A DNA stretch of 64,000 nucleotides from Breviolum minutum Mf 1.05b.01 (taxonomy: Eukaryota > Sar > Dinophyceae > Suessiales > Symbiodiniaceae), in the NCBI GenBank assembly GCA_000507305.1, contig DF239871.1:92731-156730 (forward strand), written 5' to 3'. Below the pieces are notes generated by a model. The model worked only from the letters and a program-made list of their open reading frames with translations. It did not search any database and was not told where the DNA came from. How positions within the stretch are numbered: the first letter of the stretch is position 1; the number at the start of each line of letters is the position of its first letter. Made by a program: the position numbers and the translations under genes. Positions 51,601 to 63,965 of the stretch are shown here, piece after piece.

Positions 51601-53497
51601 TCTTCTTCTCTTCCAGGATCATTGGTCATCTCACCCTATGTTCAACTGAATACGGTCTAAATGTCTAAACATGTCTTAAGAACCTTGTAGGGTTTCTTTT
51701 GGAATGATCTCTCCGGCAAAATCACCCAACACCAAATGATTCAGGCCACATCATCGAGGACTGTGCCATGTACCTCGTAAATGTACAGGGCTAAGTCCGG
51801 TGCCTCGTTGGGAAATTCCGTGGTTCGGAAAGGGGGGGGTCAGGTGTGGATGGTGGGTGCCAACAATGGTAGCCATCAATGCTATTAAAGTATTTGAAAT
51901 CAAGGACCTGTTTTGTCGATATGATCGTGTGTGTAATAGATTCTACGAAAAATCCACATCACCTGTGATGTCAGATCGTTTCTCGTATGAGGTTCGTCAT
52001 TGAGGTTGACATGATTGACCCAGATTCTATCGGCATATATCTTATCTCCCAAAATGGCCCACTCAAGACAATTCAAGCACCACTTGACATCGAGCCTTCA
52101 TACAGCTCAAGTGCAAGTTGCAAAACTGGAAGACATTGGAGAAATACTGGCAGAAGATCACAAGTCAAATCAAGGATCCTTCGTATCTTTCTGGTGTGCC
52201 ATCGAAGGTATGTAACTCGCCGGGCGCGCCAAAGAACCCAGGCCCCAACATCGGATCAGACGGACAAGGCTGGGTACGACCTCAGCAGAATGAGAACTTC
52301 AACTGAAAGCTGGAACAATGGATTTTTCCACATCCCAAACTAGTGATAAAATAATCAAAATATACGCTAACATAAAAATCATACACATATGTATATACGT
52401 ACATGTATATATATATATATCACTATATTTCATTAATATCATAAAATATCTAGTGGCGTGTTGTAGCAAGTAGAAAAAGGACCATGAGATACCGGGAGCC
52501 CTTGAGCGTGCTGTGGAAACGACTACATGGGATCTCAAGTAGGTTTCAACCGACATCATCCAATGGCTTTGATCACTGCTCATCTCATGACACTGGGACT
52601 GCAGCTTCAGGTCCACTCCCATCCAACTTCGAAAGAACCTTGAGCGTTGCGCAGAACACTGTTTGAATCATCTGTGAACATCTGTGAACATCTGTGAACC
52701 AGGTCCGTTGCGGCAATTCCCAGTGCAGGCAGAAAGCAGCCATGGAGAGGTCGCGCAGGGGCAAGCGCAAGCGTAGCGCCACGAAGCACTGTGCGAGATC
52801 AGCCAAGTCCTTTCTTTCAGCACTGAATCCAACTCAACAACAACAAAGACAACAAAGAAATTATGAGGCGGAAACATCCAGAAAATACATCTTAAGTTTC
52901 TTCTCTTTGCTCCGGAAGCACCGGCCCCTCCACCCTGCGATATCATCCAACCTCCATGCTTGCTTCACCTGCCAAGGACGCCAAGGTTAAACTTCTTTGG
53001 ACCTCAGACTTCTACCAAGGGCAACACACCAGGCCGAGATCGATTTTGGTGACCCCCCTGACTCTCGTAACAGTGCTGACACTTCAAGAAAAACCTATGC
53101 TGTCATGTTGATTTCAAAAGTCACACCTTGGAATCTACACAGGAAGCCCGGATTTTCACTAACTGCCTCGCCAGCTCACGGCCAGCAATGAGCCCAATCT
53201 TTAGGCGATGTGACAGGCACTCCGAGTGAGGTCCACTCATGTGAGTAACTACATTGGTTTCTGAACTCACAGAGCGAAGTCGTACATGTTTCAGGGGATT
53301 GGCTTTGCCAGTCCAATCTAGTTCGAAAACGCGGCTTTGTGCTGAGCAACATTTTGCACTGTCTCCATGATATGATACCTGAAGTATCAGATGACATGAT
53401 ACGATATGACATCTATTTACTTGTATGATCTTGCATGATCTTGTATGATGGTGAGTGCCCTGGATGCCAAGCGCCACTGCGACTACGGTAGATTTAC
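48641..53497. other. Unassigned region with minus-strand exon-like stretches
   Basis: Open minus-strand stretches at about 48937-48640, 49400-49250, 50030-49940, 50490-50400, 51060-50820, 51432-51250, 51560-51430 and 52973-52700 have protein-like composition. Exons of the SAP gene or of the 53.5 kb gene may be among them. No motif could be named. Confidence 0.25.
52669..52698. repeat. 10-bp tandem repeat, three copies
   Basis: The unit CATCTGTGAA occurs three times head to tail. It sits beside a GC-rich stretch (52700-52800) that may be an exon. Confidence 0.8.
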
Positions 53498-54569
53498 CAA
53501 GTCCGCATCTGGCGGGTTGTCCTCGAGATCGCCTGGTGGCTCTCCAATTTCAGCCATGAGTTTGGCATAGGTCTCCTACATAAGTCTCGACTGTATTCTT
53601 GAATGATGAAAAAGCTGCAAACTGCGTCGAATTGATGTCCATAATTTTTATCCACAAATTGCTGAGAGGTGGGTTTTTTAGATGTTTATCGTGTCCAGCA
53701 AAGCAAACAGAGCCTGTTCCGCTGCTCCCATGACTCACCCAGTGAAACTCCTGAAAGGCATCCTCTTCAATGTGCCTGAAAGCTGCAACCGTGGCAGTGG
53801 ATTCATACTGCTTGTGCTAGAAGAACAGGTCAACCAACATTAGGAAGCTATGTAAATGCCAGTACAGCAGCATATATCGAAGCCTTTCTGGTGGTTCTGA
53901 ACAAGTTCCTTTCATTAGCAATGAAGAGTCTTCACCGAATGAATATATATATATATATTATAGAGAGAGAGAGAGAGATGCTAAATCTGAAAGCCTCAAA
54001 CAGTATCCTTTGTACATTGGGAATCTTACACGACTAACCACAGGCTGAAGGCATCGTTTCGTCATATGTTGTACTGAGAAATAGTATCACAATGAGACTA
54101 CCTTCTGTGTGACAAACCGGTGCTACCTCAAAGAACACCTGTCCATTGCCGAAAGAATCCGAAAGATGCTGCAAGCTTGGACAGCAAATGCTTTGAATAT
54201 CCAAGATTCACCCCTCCAATTTTGGCACCTGTCTTGCTTGGAACTTCTCTCTTCTTTCAGCGTCCTGATGAAGCTTTCCAATGGAGCAATATCAAGCTTG
54301 ACGTGACAAGAAGCATGAATGCCCATGTCGCTGATTTTCACAGAACGTGTATGATATGCAAATGGCTACAAGCATTCCACTATTCCACTACACCCCAGTC
54401 ATCTCACAAGCTCACCAATTTTCTATCTTTGCTGAGACCCTGTTTGAATCTCATTGTCAAGATTGCCCCACAAAACAGATATCAGTGCTCAATTCGAAAG
54501 CTCAACATTGAATTCGAAGCACTTGGCAATGTCAATCCAACCCTTGGCACTCAGAGGCGAACGATTCTT
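53498..54569 (-). CDS. Unidentified gene, five short phase-0 exons (partial)
   Basis: I do not recognise the product. Five exon-like stretches follow one another on the minus strand: 54569-54507 (21 codons), 54273-54229 (15), 54168-54127 (14), 53810-53739 (24) and 53575-53498 (26). Every one has an AG before it, a GT donor after it (GTTGAG, GTGCCA, GTAGCA, GTGAGT, GTAAAT), a length divisible by three and the same phase, so they join without a stop into 100 residues. The product is hydrophilic and acidic at its end (EIGEPPGDLEDNPPDADL), with a probable helix around DAERREKFQARQ. More exons are expected on both sides; a possible continuation lies at about 52970-52700. Unlike chlP all donors are canonical GT. 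It is downstream of, and on the same strand as, the hydroxylase gene. Such a chain is unlikely by chance, but function is open. Confidence 0.5.
53942..53980. repeat. (TA)n-(GA)n microsatellite
   Basis: A run of TA dinucleotides is followed by a run of GA dinucleotides, in the intron between the 14-codon and 24-codon exons of the unidentified five-exon gene. Confidence 0.9.
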
Positions 54570-55094
54570 CTACAGATGCTCGCCTGTGGCCGTGGTGGTG
54601 AAAAACTCTGCATTGCTGCAGGGAGGCAAAAAATGGCGGTCAAGATTGGAATAAATTGAGACACAACCCTGGTATCACAATTGTCGTTGAGTCGCAAACG
54701 TGATGGCATTTCACCATCGCGATTTTGCGGTGTATGCAACAGGTTGAAAGTTCTTACCAAAACATGCCTCCCGCAGCTCACGTATGTTTATAAAACTTAA
54801 ATTCAAAAAACAAAAAACATTCGAAGCGGTGCAGGAAACATGCGAGCTTCAATGTTCCAACGGTCAAGGAGGTTTTCAATCTTCACAAGATGCCGCCTAT
54901 CCCACGACAAGGCAGTCACGTAAATCCCCCATTATCAATCAATCTATCAAATTGATTTCCTCCCAAAAAGACTTGACAATATTGTCATATTTACTCATAT
55001 TGTCGTGATATCGCGCTGTTTTTCTTTTCCCACCTTTTTTTGAATGCCCAGGTATGTAGATATATATTATACATCTCTGCCGATGCAGCGCTGA

Positions 55095-57854
55095 TCATTT
55101 CCCTCGCCTCCCCAGCATCTCCGTCCACTTCTCCCGCAACTCGGTGACCGAGTCCTGGATCCGTTGGAAGGTCTTACCATGATATACAATGATATACGTA
55201 TGCATACTATACAGTGTGTATATTATATACATATATGATGTACTAATACGATGTGTACAAATGTAATGGATATATAAATACGATATAATTATATGTATAC
55301 ATCTACATACAGCACGAAAAAGACCTATTTATATGCAATAAAGAACCAAGAATTCTTCCTGGGAATTCCGTCGACAATTTGGCCTGCGCCAGAGCTCGAG
55401 CACGCTCATCTCCCGCAAGACACTTGAGCCTGGAATGAACGAAACACGACGATGGCGCATGACGGTATGACCCAAAGATGTTGGAGTGTCTTTTGATGTC
55501 ATGGTTTAGATGTTGGAACACACTTACCATTTATTCCATTTATTGTTCAAGAAATCTGGAAAGCATGAGACCGTTGCTACCATCCAAATTCCATATTATG
55601 ACTTGATACCTCCAGACTTCAAGGTCATTCTCTTCCGTTTTGGACCGACTCCCAAGGTCAAGTCGATCCGCCGGTCCGCCTGTCCAAATCCAAGGGTGAA
55701 GCATTCTCACCTTGCTCGGTGTTCAACAAATACAACCAATACAATCCCAGCGGATCTGCACACTCTCCAATCAGAAGACATGCTGTCAGACTTCTAAATC
55801 TTCAAATAGATGTTGAGTTCGCAACTACTTCTAGCAGGAAAACAAATGATTGAATTGAACCCGAATGGAGACCCATCCATCCACTCACAATGAACAACAT
55901 ATCATCATCAAAATCCATACATGAATTGATTGATCAGCTGTTGGAGAAACGATTGCACCATTGTGATACTCCCTCTCAGATCCCCTGGTGCTGTTCGCTT
56001 ATGGTCGAGATCTGAAACTGTTAATGACTCAAGGATCACTGTGAACAAGAAAAAGAGTCCTCTGTAAAGTTAAGGAGCTATGAACATCTCTTGTTCCACC
56101 TCTGCACAAACTGTTGGAATGCTCTTTTAGCAAGACCGGCCATTCAATGCGATGGCAAGATAAAATCGTTTTACATCTATGGCTCTTTAGCTTGTCACTT
56201 TCCTGAGTACATTTGTCGATCACATTGCAGTGTTTTTAGCGAAACTACATCAAACAACCACTCAGTTAGTTGCAACCCCGACCACTTGCACACTTTTTCC
56301 AAAACGACTGAGATACTAAGCGCGTTTTAGGAAGATCCATTGGCTGGCGACCGTGGTGAGCTTGAGATTTCAGGATCCACCATACTCCACGTGCTGTCCA
56401 CAGAACCACATACTCAAAGCATAGCGCTCCTCATGAGCACTACGAACCTCGTGCAACACGTGATCTGCACGCAGCAACACCAAAGTCCCTGCCTCTGGAT
56501 ATACAACACGCCAGGTGCCCTTGACATTGGAATCACCTATGTCTCCTTGCTCAGCTTCGAAAATGGCCAGTTCACCACCTGCACTGCGATCCCAGTTCAC
56601 ATTCAAATACAGGACCATGGTTAATACTCGACCATCTACACGACCATCGCCATCAGCATTGTCGATGTGGGCACTGTAGGCTCCTCCGGCTTCATAGCCT
56701 GCAAAAAAAAGCTACCGCGCCCGCCCCGGTGGTTGAAAATCACAACCCACCAACTTTCCTCCAGAAATGCACACCCTTTATCATAAACTTAGACTGAGCT
56801 GCCTTGTAATACTTATGTAACTTAATTATCTAGTATATAGACTGATTGTTTGTCTTTCAAGCAGAAGGTCCGGTCAACCTTTATCAATAACTTGGTCCAG
56901 AAACATGCTAACATTCCATCACAACGCTCAGTGATCCGGAGTCTCACGTTGCTACGCTGCAGCCGCAGGTCCAACTGCATACCAAGATCTGTCAGAGCAG
57001 TTTCCAACCTGGGTTTGCTTGACGTCTGTCAGAGCAGTTGAAACATGGAAGAACGATTCCACTCAACAACATCTTTCTACAATTCATGCAAATCCCACAT
57101 CTTCCTAAGCAAATGTTGCACCAGTACATTTGAAGCAACATCTTGTACCATTTAGGATCATCTTGTATCATCTTGGAACTTTAGATGCATACTATCTAGA
57201 GTATATCATATCATACTATAGAAACAAACACATGCCAAAATCTCAAACGAGCACCTCATGAGACCAAATTCTAAAATGGCATAAAGAATAACAATAACGA
57301 CAATAAGCAGGGAAAGAAGAAAAGGAAGAAAAAGATCCATCTTCGTCTCCTATCCGGCAACAACGTCAAGGTTGGTGTAGGGCCTTTGGCAGCAGTTGGT
57401 CCACTTAGCCCCTGTTCTTGCATGAACAAAATGTGATCCCCGCGGTCTGCATTGGGAAGAGTGGGATCCAAAATCTGATTCTCTATGACGGTGGACCCTG
57501 GCGTCATCCGTGGTTTCAATCTTTTGGCTTCCAGCAAGGCACGCTCTAAGAGTTTCACGTGAAGTCCCAAATTACAGGCGACCCAACCTTTTGAGTCCAA
57601 GTGTTGAACCACCTGATCCAAACCAGGATCTAAATTCTTTAGAAGACCTTCAGAAAATAAAACTTCAGCCGGAACTCTCTTCATCTTCTGCATACGAAGC
57701 ATGTCTTCCTTGCTGGGCCGCCTTTGTAGCAAAGTATAAAGGCTTGGCCGAAGCAATCTGGGAGGGGTCCAGCAGCCACGTTGCAAGGTATCTCGAACAG
57801 TGTCTATTACGACTATGGAGCCAGTCTCCAGCTGAGACTGAACTTCCTCTTCAC
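55095..57854 (-). CDS. Egl-9/PHD-type prolyl 4-hydroxylase (2OG-Fe(II) oxygenase)
   Basis: Predicted non-haem iron, 2-oxoglutarate-dependent prolyl hydroxylase of the EGLN/PHD/PhyA group. Exons on the minus strand: A 57854-57410, B 57008-56905, C 56698-56399, D 55409-about 55369, E 55172-55095 (stop TGA). Joined, they give about 321 codons. Exon A carries VVQHLDSKGW and RGDHILFMQEQ, the positions of the strand entering the fold and the RGD-hydrophobic motif of PHD proteins. Exon B ends in GMLAC and joins exon C to give MLACYEAGGAYSAHIDN, closely parallel to the human PHD2 iron site. Fe ligands are His and Asp of HID and the His of VLHEV, with the 2OG-binding Arg nine residues later, the same His-to-Arg spacing as PHD2. 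Exon C joins exon D as WFCDERARA. Donors are GC (A), GT (B), GA (C) and a t a GA site for D; the end of D is the least certain. The frame of exon A stays open for 50 codons before its first Met, so it may continue into the upstream glycosyltransferase; otherwise translation could start at that Met (about 57704). Confidence 0.85.
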
Positions 57855-58185
57855 CTTGGCAGCTGGTGACAATCCGAGTTAAACATCAGACTTAGACTCA
57901 TATATAGTTTGCAAAAAAAACTTTGGCAATTACTTCAAAACCAACTTTGCATGGTTCAGTTCTGATCAAATGACAAAGCGGTTAAACTGAAAAATATTGA
58001 AATTCCTGATGTCCCTACCTGCCCTTGAACTACAATCCATTACGTATATTTGTCTATTCAGGTGATCACGGTATGATCCAATGTATGCACAAGTGTATAC
58101 TCTCGGTGGACTATCGGTATCATAATTTGGCAAACAAGCAAACAAAAAACATCCATGACTATATAAATGACACCAGTCCAGCAAC

Positions 58186-59772
58186 TTCGAAGAAACGCAG
58201 CATGTTCCAAGAGTTCCTTCAGTTTCTGCTGCTGGATCTTCTCATCACGGTGCTTCAAAAACTCATCACGTGCTTCAAGGTGAAAAGAGGCTGGCACCAC
58301 CAATTCACCTCCAAATCGGACAGCTGGAAAATTGCCCAGGTGCTTATACTTGCGCCACAAGCGGTCAAAATGTGTTGCTGGATAGTGCAAAACCTTGGCA
58401 GAAACTACAATTTCCTCATGACATGAGGACATCCAGGTAAGGTTCATGTCTGCAAGTTCATGATCAGGAAAAGTAGTCCATCCTTTTTTTCCAGTGATGA
58501 AATCTTCTAATTCATCTGGAGGATAAAGCAAATGAACTGATGTTGGTGCGATGTCTTTGTGTTTCTTCACCCGCACTGCGCTCTTGCCATTGTCGTAATA
58601 CAAAAAATAGTTTCGTGCCTTGGTTCGTTGAGCCCAAAAATTCATACCAGCAGCACCTAAGGGCGTCTTGCTCACCCGGCCACTAGGGATCTTAAACAAA
58701 TTCACGTCCAGAAAGGGAGTTAATGTGTGATCTTGAGGTGCTGCTTCAAAATTCTGGTATAGGCATAAGCGGCAATTGCCAGCTTCCAAGTGTTTGAAAT
58801 GTGCTTGCAACCCCTGTGGAGGAGGCAGAAACAATTCATCATGATCAAGGTGAAACATCCAATCAACCGACTCAGCAGCTTGCTCGGTTTGTCCTGCACG
58901 TTTCAATGCATGGGCAATGTTGAGGAGCTGTCTACACATGCGGTCATCTGTAAATGGCGAAAACTTGGACCAAGTTTTCAAAGTCATCCATTCCTTCCGT
59001 AGCTCCGGAGTATTCAGTGCGAATGATACGAACTCTCCGGAATAGGTGGATCGAGCTGTTGCAATGGCGGCCTCATCATAACTTGGATCATCAAAATAGA
59101 GGAAGACATGTGCAAATCCGATTAGTCGAAACCACTCCAGCCATTGCAGAAATTGATCCTCAACGTCTCGCAGTGTTGAAACTAAGCCAATGCGAACGTC
59201 TGAGGGGCGCAACAAAGGCCCCAACGGTCCGGTTCCGTGCAAAAGATACTGCGGAGAATCTGTCACAGTTTTGCCCATCGCGGGACCGGATGCTGCGTGT
59301 ATCTAAAAGGAGTGTGGCCCCTCACCAAACTTGCAGATCGAGTGGGCCTGACTAATTGCTTTTGTGTGTTTCTGTGCGTGTGTGTTGTGCAACGAATGTT
59401 GGCCTGAAAAGCAGACGTCCACAGTGGTAAGAATGCATGGCGTACCTGCTGTCAGACTCCTTTCCTGTGCCGGTATTTCATGTTCACTCTCGAAGGAATG
59501 CCAGCTGAGAGCAGGATGGGCAAACTGCAAACTGCTGATTATTTGTAGGTGCAGATTCAGAGCAATTCACTGAGCAGTTGCTACGCGGCATCAATGCCTG
59601 TTCGTATGACTGAAAAGTGAAAAGCAATCGTCTCTGACCATGCAATGTTTATGAAAGCAGCCCCAACCCATGCGCACCTACAAGTTTGAAGCGCATCTTT
59701 GAAAGTCGTTCCGCACTTTCTCGCACCTGCGATTGCGGTACTGCCAACGGCCGCGGCAATGTGAAGATTCAT
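58186..59772 (-). CDS. GT92/GT2-like glycosyltransferase (Glyco_tranf_2_4 type)
   Basis: Putative nucleotide-sugar-dependent glycosyltransferase. The main exon, 59303-58186, encodes 364 codons from the ATG at 59278. It shows the family pattern in order: a start strand with the acceptor-side helix (GLVSTLRDVEDQFLQWLEWF, residues 31-50), YFDD at 61-64, the metal-binding DxD-like DHDE in MFHLDHDELF (141-150), a conserved His after APTSV (about 249), and VLHYPATHFDRLWRKY (296-311), typical of the C-terminal end of this domain. A charged helix ends the exon. The open frame runs on to 58058, but that tail (many I, V, Y, T) looks like intron read-through. The frame upstream of the ATG stays open to an acceptor TTTTAG at 59304. 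A possible first exon, 59772-59682, begins with an ATG and an Ala-rich stretch and ends at a GTAGGT donor; it joins in phase to an acceptor inside the main exon. Substrate is unknown. Compared with GT60 enzymes that act on hydroxyproline in Skp1, this looks like a different family. Confidence 0.8.
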
Positions 59773-62182
59773 TTTAAAAATGAAAGATGTGCAGCATTGT
59801 GTAAGGTGTAAGGCTTTCCAACGAATCTATGTAAGCTTATTTTGGGTTCAACATTGAGCCATGTGCGGCTATCTCATATGGCTCAAACCAGAGTATTGCG
59901 GAATCGCATGGAGCTCATGCTTGTCGTGTTAAATCACCCCTTGGCGCGTAAAGTTATTCTTGGCCTTGGCTTCCAATCGAGTGCTTTTGCGATCCAACTT
60001 CAGGAAGTCTTGTAGATGATCGCTTCCCTGCCCCACCCACGAGACAGATCTGAAGCTGGGTGACCTCACCTGACACAGAATGTGACTTAAATATAATTAG
60101 ATCGCATGAATTCATATAATATTCATATGATACTTAATTACAATGAAGTTCTCAAAGTCTGGTGGGAAGGACGCATGGAAGTCACTCAGAGTGAATTTTT
60201 GCTGCCTGTAAGTCAACATCGGATTCTGAGGCGGCACCATCTTCCTTCGTGTCCGCCCTGCAGACCAAGCGACCAAGTCGCTGAAGTCACAGGATTGAGG
60301 TCTAAGAGTCTGGGTTGGTCTAAGATTGGTCTACGTCTAGGCTGCTTGTCGGAACAATATCAAAACGCCATGCAAAGAAAAGAAAAGATGACAAACAGCA
60401 ATCAAACCATCAAACATCAATCAGACCACGTAGCTCTTAGAAGAAAAAAGAAGCGAATTGGTCCGAATTGGTTGAACTTACCAACTTACGAACCGCGGGA
60501 AAGAAATACCGCTGAGCAAAAGACACAACGATACATCACGATACATAACTTCACCATTGTTACAGTAACTCTCATGACAGCACCCAAGATTGAACAACAA
60601 TAGGTCATGAGTCAATGGCCTGGGCGTGTCCATGTCCTCACCTCCTGAAGGTGCAGGTTACATCCATCTCTTGGCCACAGTGAAATAACATGTCCAATGA
60701 ATGATCAAATGATCTTTGGTCAACTCAAAATTTCAATATCAACTGACTTTGTACGCATGTCCAAACTCGCTGGTTGGGAAACCCTTGTGATACTGACTTG
60801 GATGTTGTTTGGGCTGGCTTCCCATCCATGATGCCCATCAAAGAGTTTGCTCCAGGCATCAAAAATGCAGATCCTAAAAGTTCAACTGTGTGGGTTGCAA
60901 ATCCTTGCTGAGGAACTAATTCTTTCCAAAGTATGATGTGAGAAAGTTAAAAGATGTTAAAAGCAAAGTGTGGGATGGAGCCACTTCATCCCAATTCACT
61001 CATGTCTCACAAGAGGATCACAAATATCCAGCACTTGGAATTGTTGGAATGCCTGTCAAAATGCAACATCATTCGATGATGTTTGAAAATTAATCGCTAA
61101 GTTGTAACTTGATCCCCAAACATGAAAAAACACGATAATATCACTCCATGTATTTATTCAGCAGCTATCACTTAGAAATGTATTTGATGTGCATTGATTT
61201 GACATGCCGCAAACATCTTTTCTTACAGTTGACGATATTCCACTTCCAGAGTCAGCTGAGTTCTCCGACCGTTCTCCTGCTCCGAAAGATCTGAGACGTC
61301 CAACGTCCATGCAGAAGGGATCAGGAAACCATCCCCTATCACCCTAGTCTTCCCCAACAACCACAACACAACAACGAAACTGCAAACACAGCAAACGCAA
61401 ACACAACAACCGCAACCGCAACTGCATTAACCACCACCACCACCACCACCACCACCACCACCACCACCACCACCACCAGCACCACCAGCACCACCAGCAC
61501 CACCAGCACCACCAGCAGCACCAGCACCAGCACCAGCACCATCCCACCCACCCACCTCCACCACCACAACGCCAATGACAACCACCAGCACAAACCCAAC
61601 GACCATGACAGCATGGTCATTCTTCACACCGGGCACTGTCACCAGGAGCGCTAGCTCCCAAATCATACATCATACTGTATTATACATGCTGTATACAAAG
61701 GAGCGAGAAGTGCATTTTGTCAAAGCTGGCCATGCATCGCTCACATCTGGTCAAATTACCACCCGTCACCAATCTACGAATCAGGTATAACAAGGTCATG
61801 TTGAGGCGGACACCCATTTGTGTCTTTGAAGCCACGGTGTGTGCCCTCCTGCGATCCGACAGAAAGTGAGCAAAGCCCAGTTGACATCTTGCATCAACGG
61901 TATCCAGCTTAGGAATATGGTGGACCTTTCTAGCTCAACCGTCGCAAATAGATGATTGTGGGAACAATGGCCATCATTTCATCAGGACCTCTCTGAATTC
62001 GCGATCCCACTCCTGGCTGGGCGCTTCTTCGCAACACCCTGCTCACAAGGTAAGGGGACACAACCAAAAATAAACATGATGGCAGAAAGTTCGGAGGCAT
62101 GGGAATCGTAATATGCGGACGCCCAATTTAAGCGCATAGCATAGTTCTTTTCTAGCCAATCTAGCCTACAGGGCCTACAGCG
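59773..62182. other. Intergenic or unassigned region upstream of the glycosyltransferase
   Basis: Apart from the CAC tract at 61426-61550, no gene-like feature is supported here. If the glycosyltransferase begins at 59772, its promoter and trans-splice acceptor should lie in the first part of this region; no promoter motif is recognisable, as usual in dinoflagellates. Confidence 0.35.
61426..61550. repeat. (CCA/CAC)n trinucleotide tract with CAG interruptions
   Basis: About 20 consecutive CAC/ACC triplets are followed by CAC and CAG mixtures. Open frames across it give poly-Val, poly-Trp or poly-Gly on the minus strand and reflect the repeat only. Confidence 0.9.
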
Positions 62183-62737
62183 TCAATGTCTTCTTGATGT
62201 TTGGAAGTGCCAAAACTCGGTGACCCACTGAGCCAGCTGCCTTAGTCGTCTTCTTCTTGCTGCTGGACGTTCGATCCATTGCCAAAGTGCCTGACGTAAC
62301 AAACTGTTGAAGGACTTCCATGGAAACAAGCAATAATCCCAGCCTCCAAAAGCGTACAAGGCCATGGTCATAAAAAATGCATCTTCAACAAGGTCAGACA
62401 TGCCCCATCATTTACAAGTGCCGATGATAGAAAAGAAAGCAATTTTCAGCTTTCCGTTTCCCTTTTCTTTTTCACTGGTCACACATGGTCTCCAAAACAA
62501 TCAATCTCTGCTCCAATCTCCGAGTATCTCCGAGCCTTTCTTGCTTGTTACCCGTGCATTGGGCGAAGGCGGTGCACTGGGCGCCGGTGAAGACGACGTC
62601 AGGCTTGTCAGGCCCGCAAGTGGCGGTTCCGAGGTCGTCTTCAACACTGGTGCTTCGTGCGCGTGTCCCCCATCTGGAGTGGATCTACCGGAGGAGGCTG
62701 GGGAAGAGGGACGAGAGGACGCCTGACAGGCAAACAA
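62183..62737 (-). CDS. Candidate exons of a Ser/Pro-rich protein (partial)
   Basis: Minus-strand 62737-62501 is open and rich in Ser, Pro, Ala and Thr (for example SSPAPSAPPSPNAR); 62401-62183 is open and ends at a stop after an aromatic and basic segment (ERPAARRRRLRQLAQW). The two could be consecutive exons, a disordered linker followed by a C-terminal tail. Splice sites were not resolved and no family is recognised. The upstream stretch is more GC-rich than its surroundings. Confidence 0.25.
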
Positions 62738-63713
62738 AACACAGGAGACCTGGTGTTTTGCATGTCACGTGGCAGTGAGATTAGACTGATTACAAGATAT
62801 TAAAAGTATTGAAATGTGACATAGATTCGAAAAGGAGTGTTCAGAAACTCCTCTGGTAGCAGGCAGTGAAGCGTAGTATTCAGTGGCTCAATTTCATGAA
62901 AGGCAAAGCCAGGGAAATGGAAAAAATGTCAATGCAGATGACTGCAATGGATTACAATGGTCCAAAAAGATTCTTGGCTTCGGGTGCACTATCGTTGCTC
63001 TCTCGTGGACATAACGTGTAGCTCTGATTGATACTATGGACTGAGTCTGTGGAGTCTCATGTAGGGAACAATGTAATGTGCAGCACAAGCTCCCTGGATC
63101 GTATTCTACAGGTGGAAAGATTGCACTTCAGCTTGGCAACATCTCCAATAAGACCACTTAAATGATGGTTCCAACCATCGCAACGACATGCAAAAACAAA
63201 GATAACACCACAAGCCATCCATAACCCTTAGATATGATATAGATACACTATCCATAATGGGCTTTCAATGGTTCCAGGCATACAAGGCCAGCCTGGTGGT
63301 CAACGCCAACGAGTGGAGTAACAGCCTCCCCTTGATTATTTGAAGGACTGCCTGCAATTTTTTTTTGGAAGCAACGAGCAATGCCAGTTGCTGTTCTGAT
63401 AAGACGCTACGACTGCAACACTTCAAGGGTCATGATAAAACTTGCCCGGCAATTTTCAGTACGAACATCTCAGTGTTGCGAACATGGGCCGCATTCTCTG
63501 CAGCCGGTGGCTACCGGGTGCATCAACATTCAAGAAAACCCAAAACAACTTCGCACTGCAAAAATGACACGACAAAAGCACAGCACTTCAACACGGACTC
63601 AAAGCAGGAAGATGTTGTCGTCATGCTCTATGCTGGGCTGACTTGATTCTGCAAAACTTGGCATTGTCACGACATTACGAAATGACGTCCTCATGCATCA
63701 TCAAGAAAGGAAG
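62738..63713. other. Unassigned region
   Basis: No coding stretch, repeat or RNA gene is supported. Short open frames on both strands are no better than chance. Confidence 0.3.
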
Positions 63714-63738
63714 ATGACCATGACGATGACGATGACGG

Positions 63739-63783
<45 letters not shown>

Positions 63784-63800
63784 TGACCATGACGATGACA

Positions 63801-63838
<38 letters not shown>

Positions 63839-63841
63839 AAC

Positions 63842-63881
<40 letters not shown>

Positions 63882-63916
63882 TCGATGTAGATGTCGATGA
63901 TGATGATGATGATGAC

Positions 63917-63965
<49 letters not shown>

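Noticed and set aside
52054-52304. Plus-strand two-exon model starting at the ATG at 52054 with a GTATGT donor
   Set aside because: It needs an intron of about 34 bases, too short to trust, and no family is recognised.
53176-53530. P-loop-like motif (CGLGKST) on the minus strand
   Set aside because: It overlaps the 53498-53575 exon in another frame and lacks any further nucleotide-binding motif.
56368-56398. Short tail and stop after WFC in the hydroxylase exon C
   Set aside because: A GA donor here joins in phase to exon D and restores the DERARA sequence known from PHD proteins, so the stop is taken as intronic.
57271-57409. Extension of hydroxylase exon A into a Phe/Leu-rich end
   Set aside because: Protein similarity moves to exon B at the GC donor at 57410; the Phe-rich tail is intron.
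58058-58185. C-terminal continuation of the glycosyltransferase frame
   Set aside because: Composition changes abruptly to hydrophobic and aromatic residues after the charged helix, and a GT donor sits at the change; read as intron.
61339-61666. Open frames giving poly-Val, poly-Trp or poly-Gly
   Set aside because: Artefact of the CAC tract.
63693-63890. Open frame of Met-Thr repeats
   Set aside because: Artefact of the GATGAC tract.
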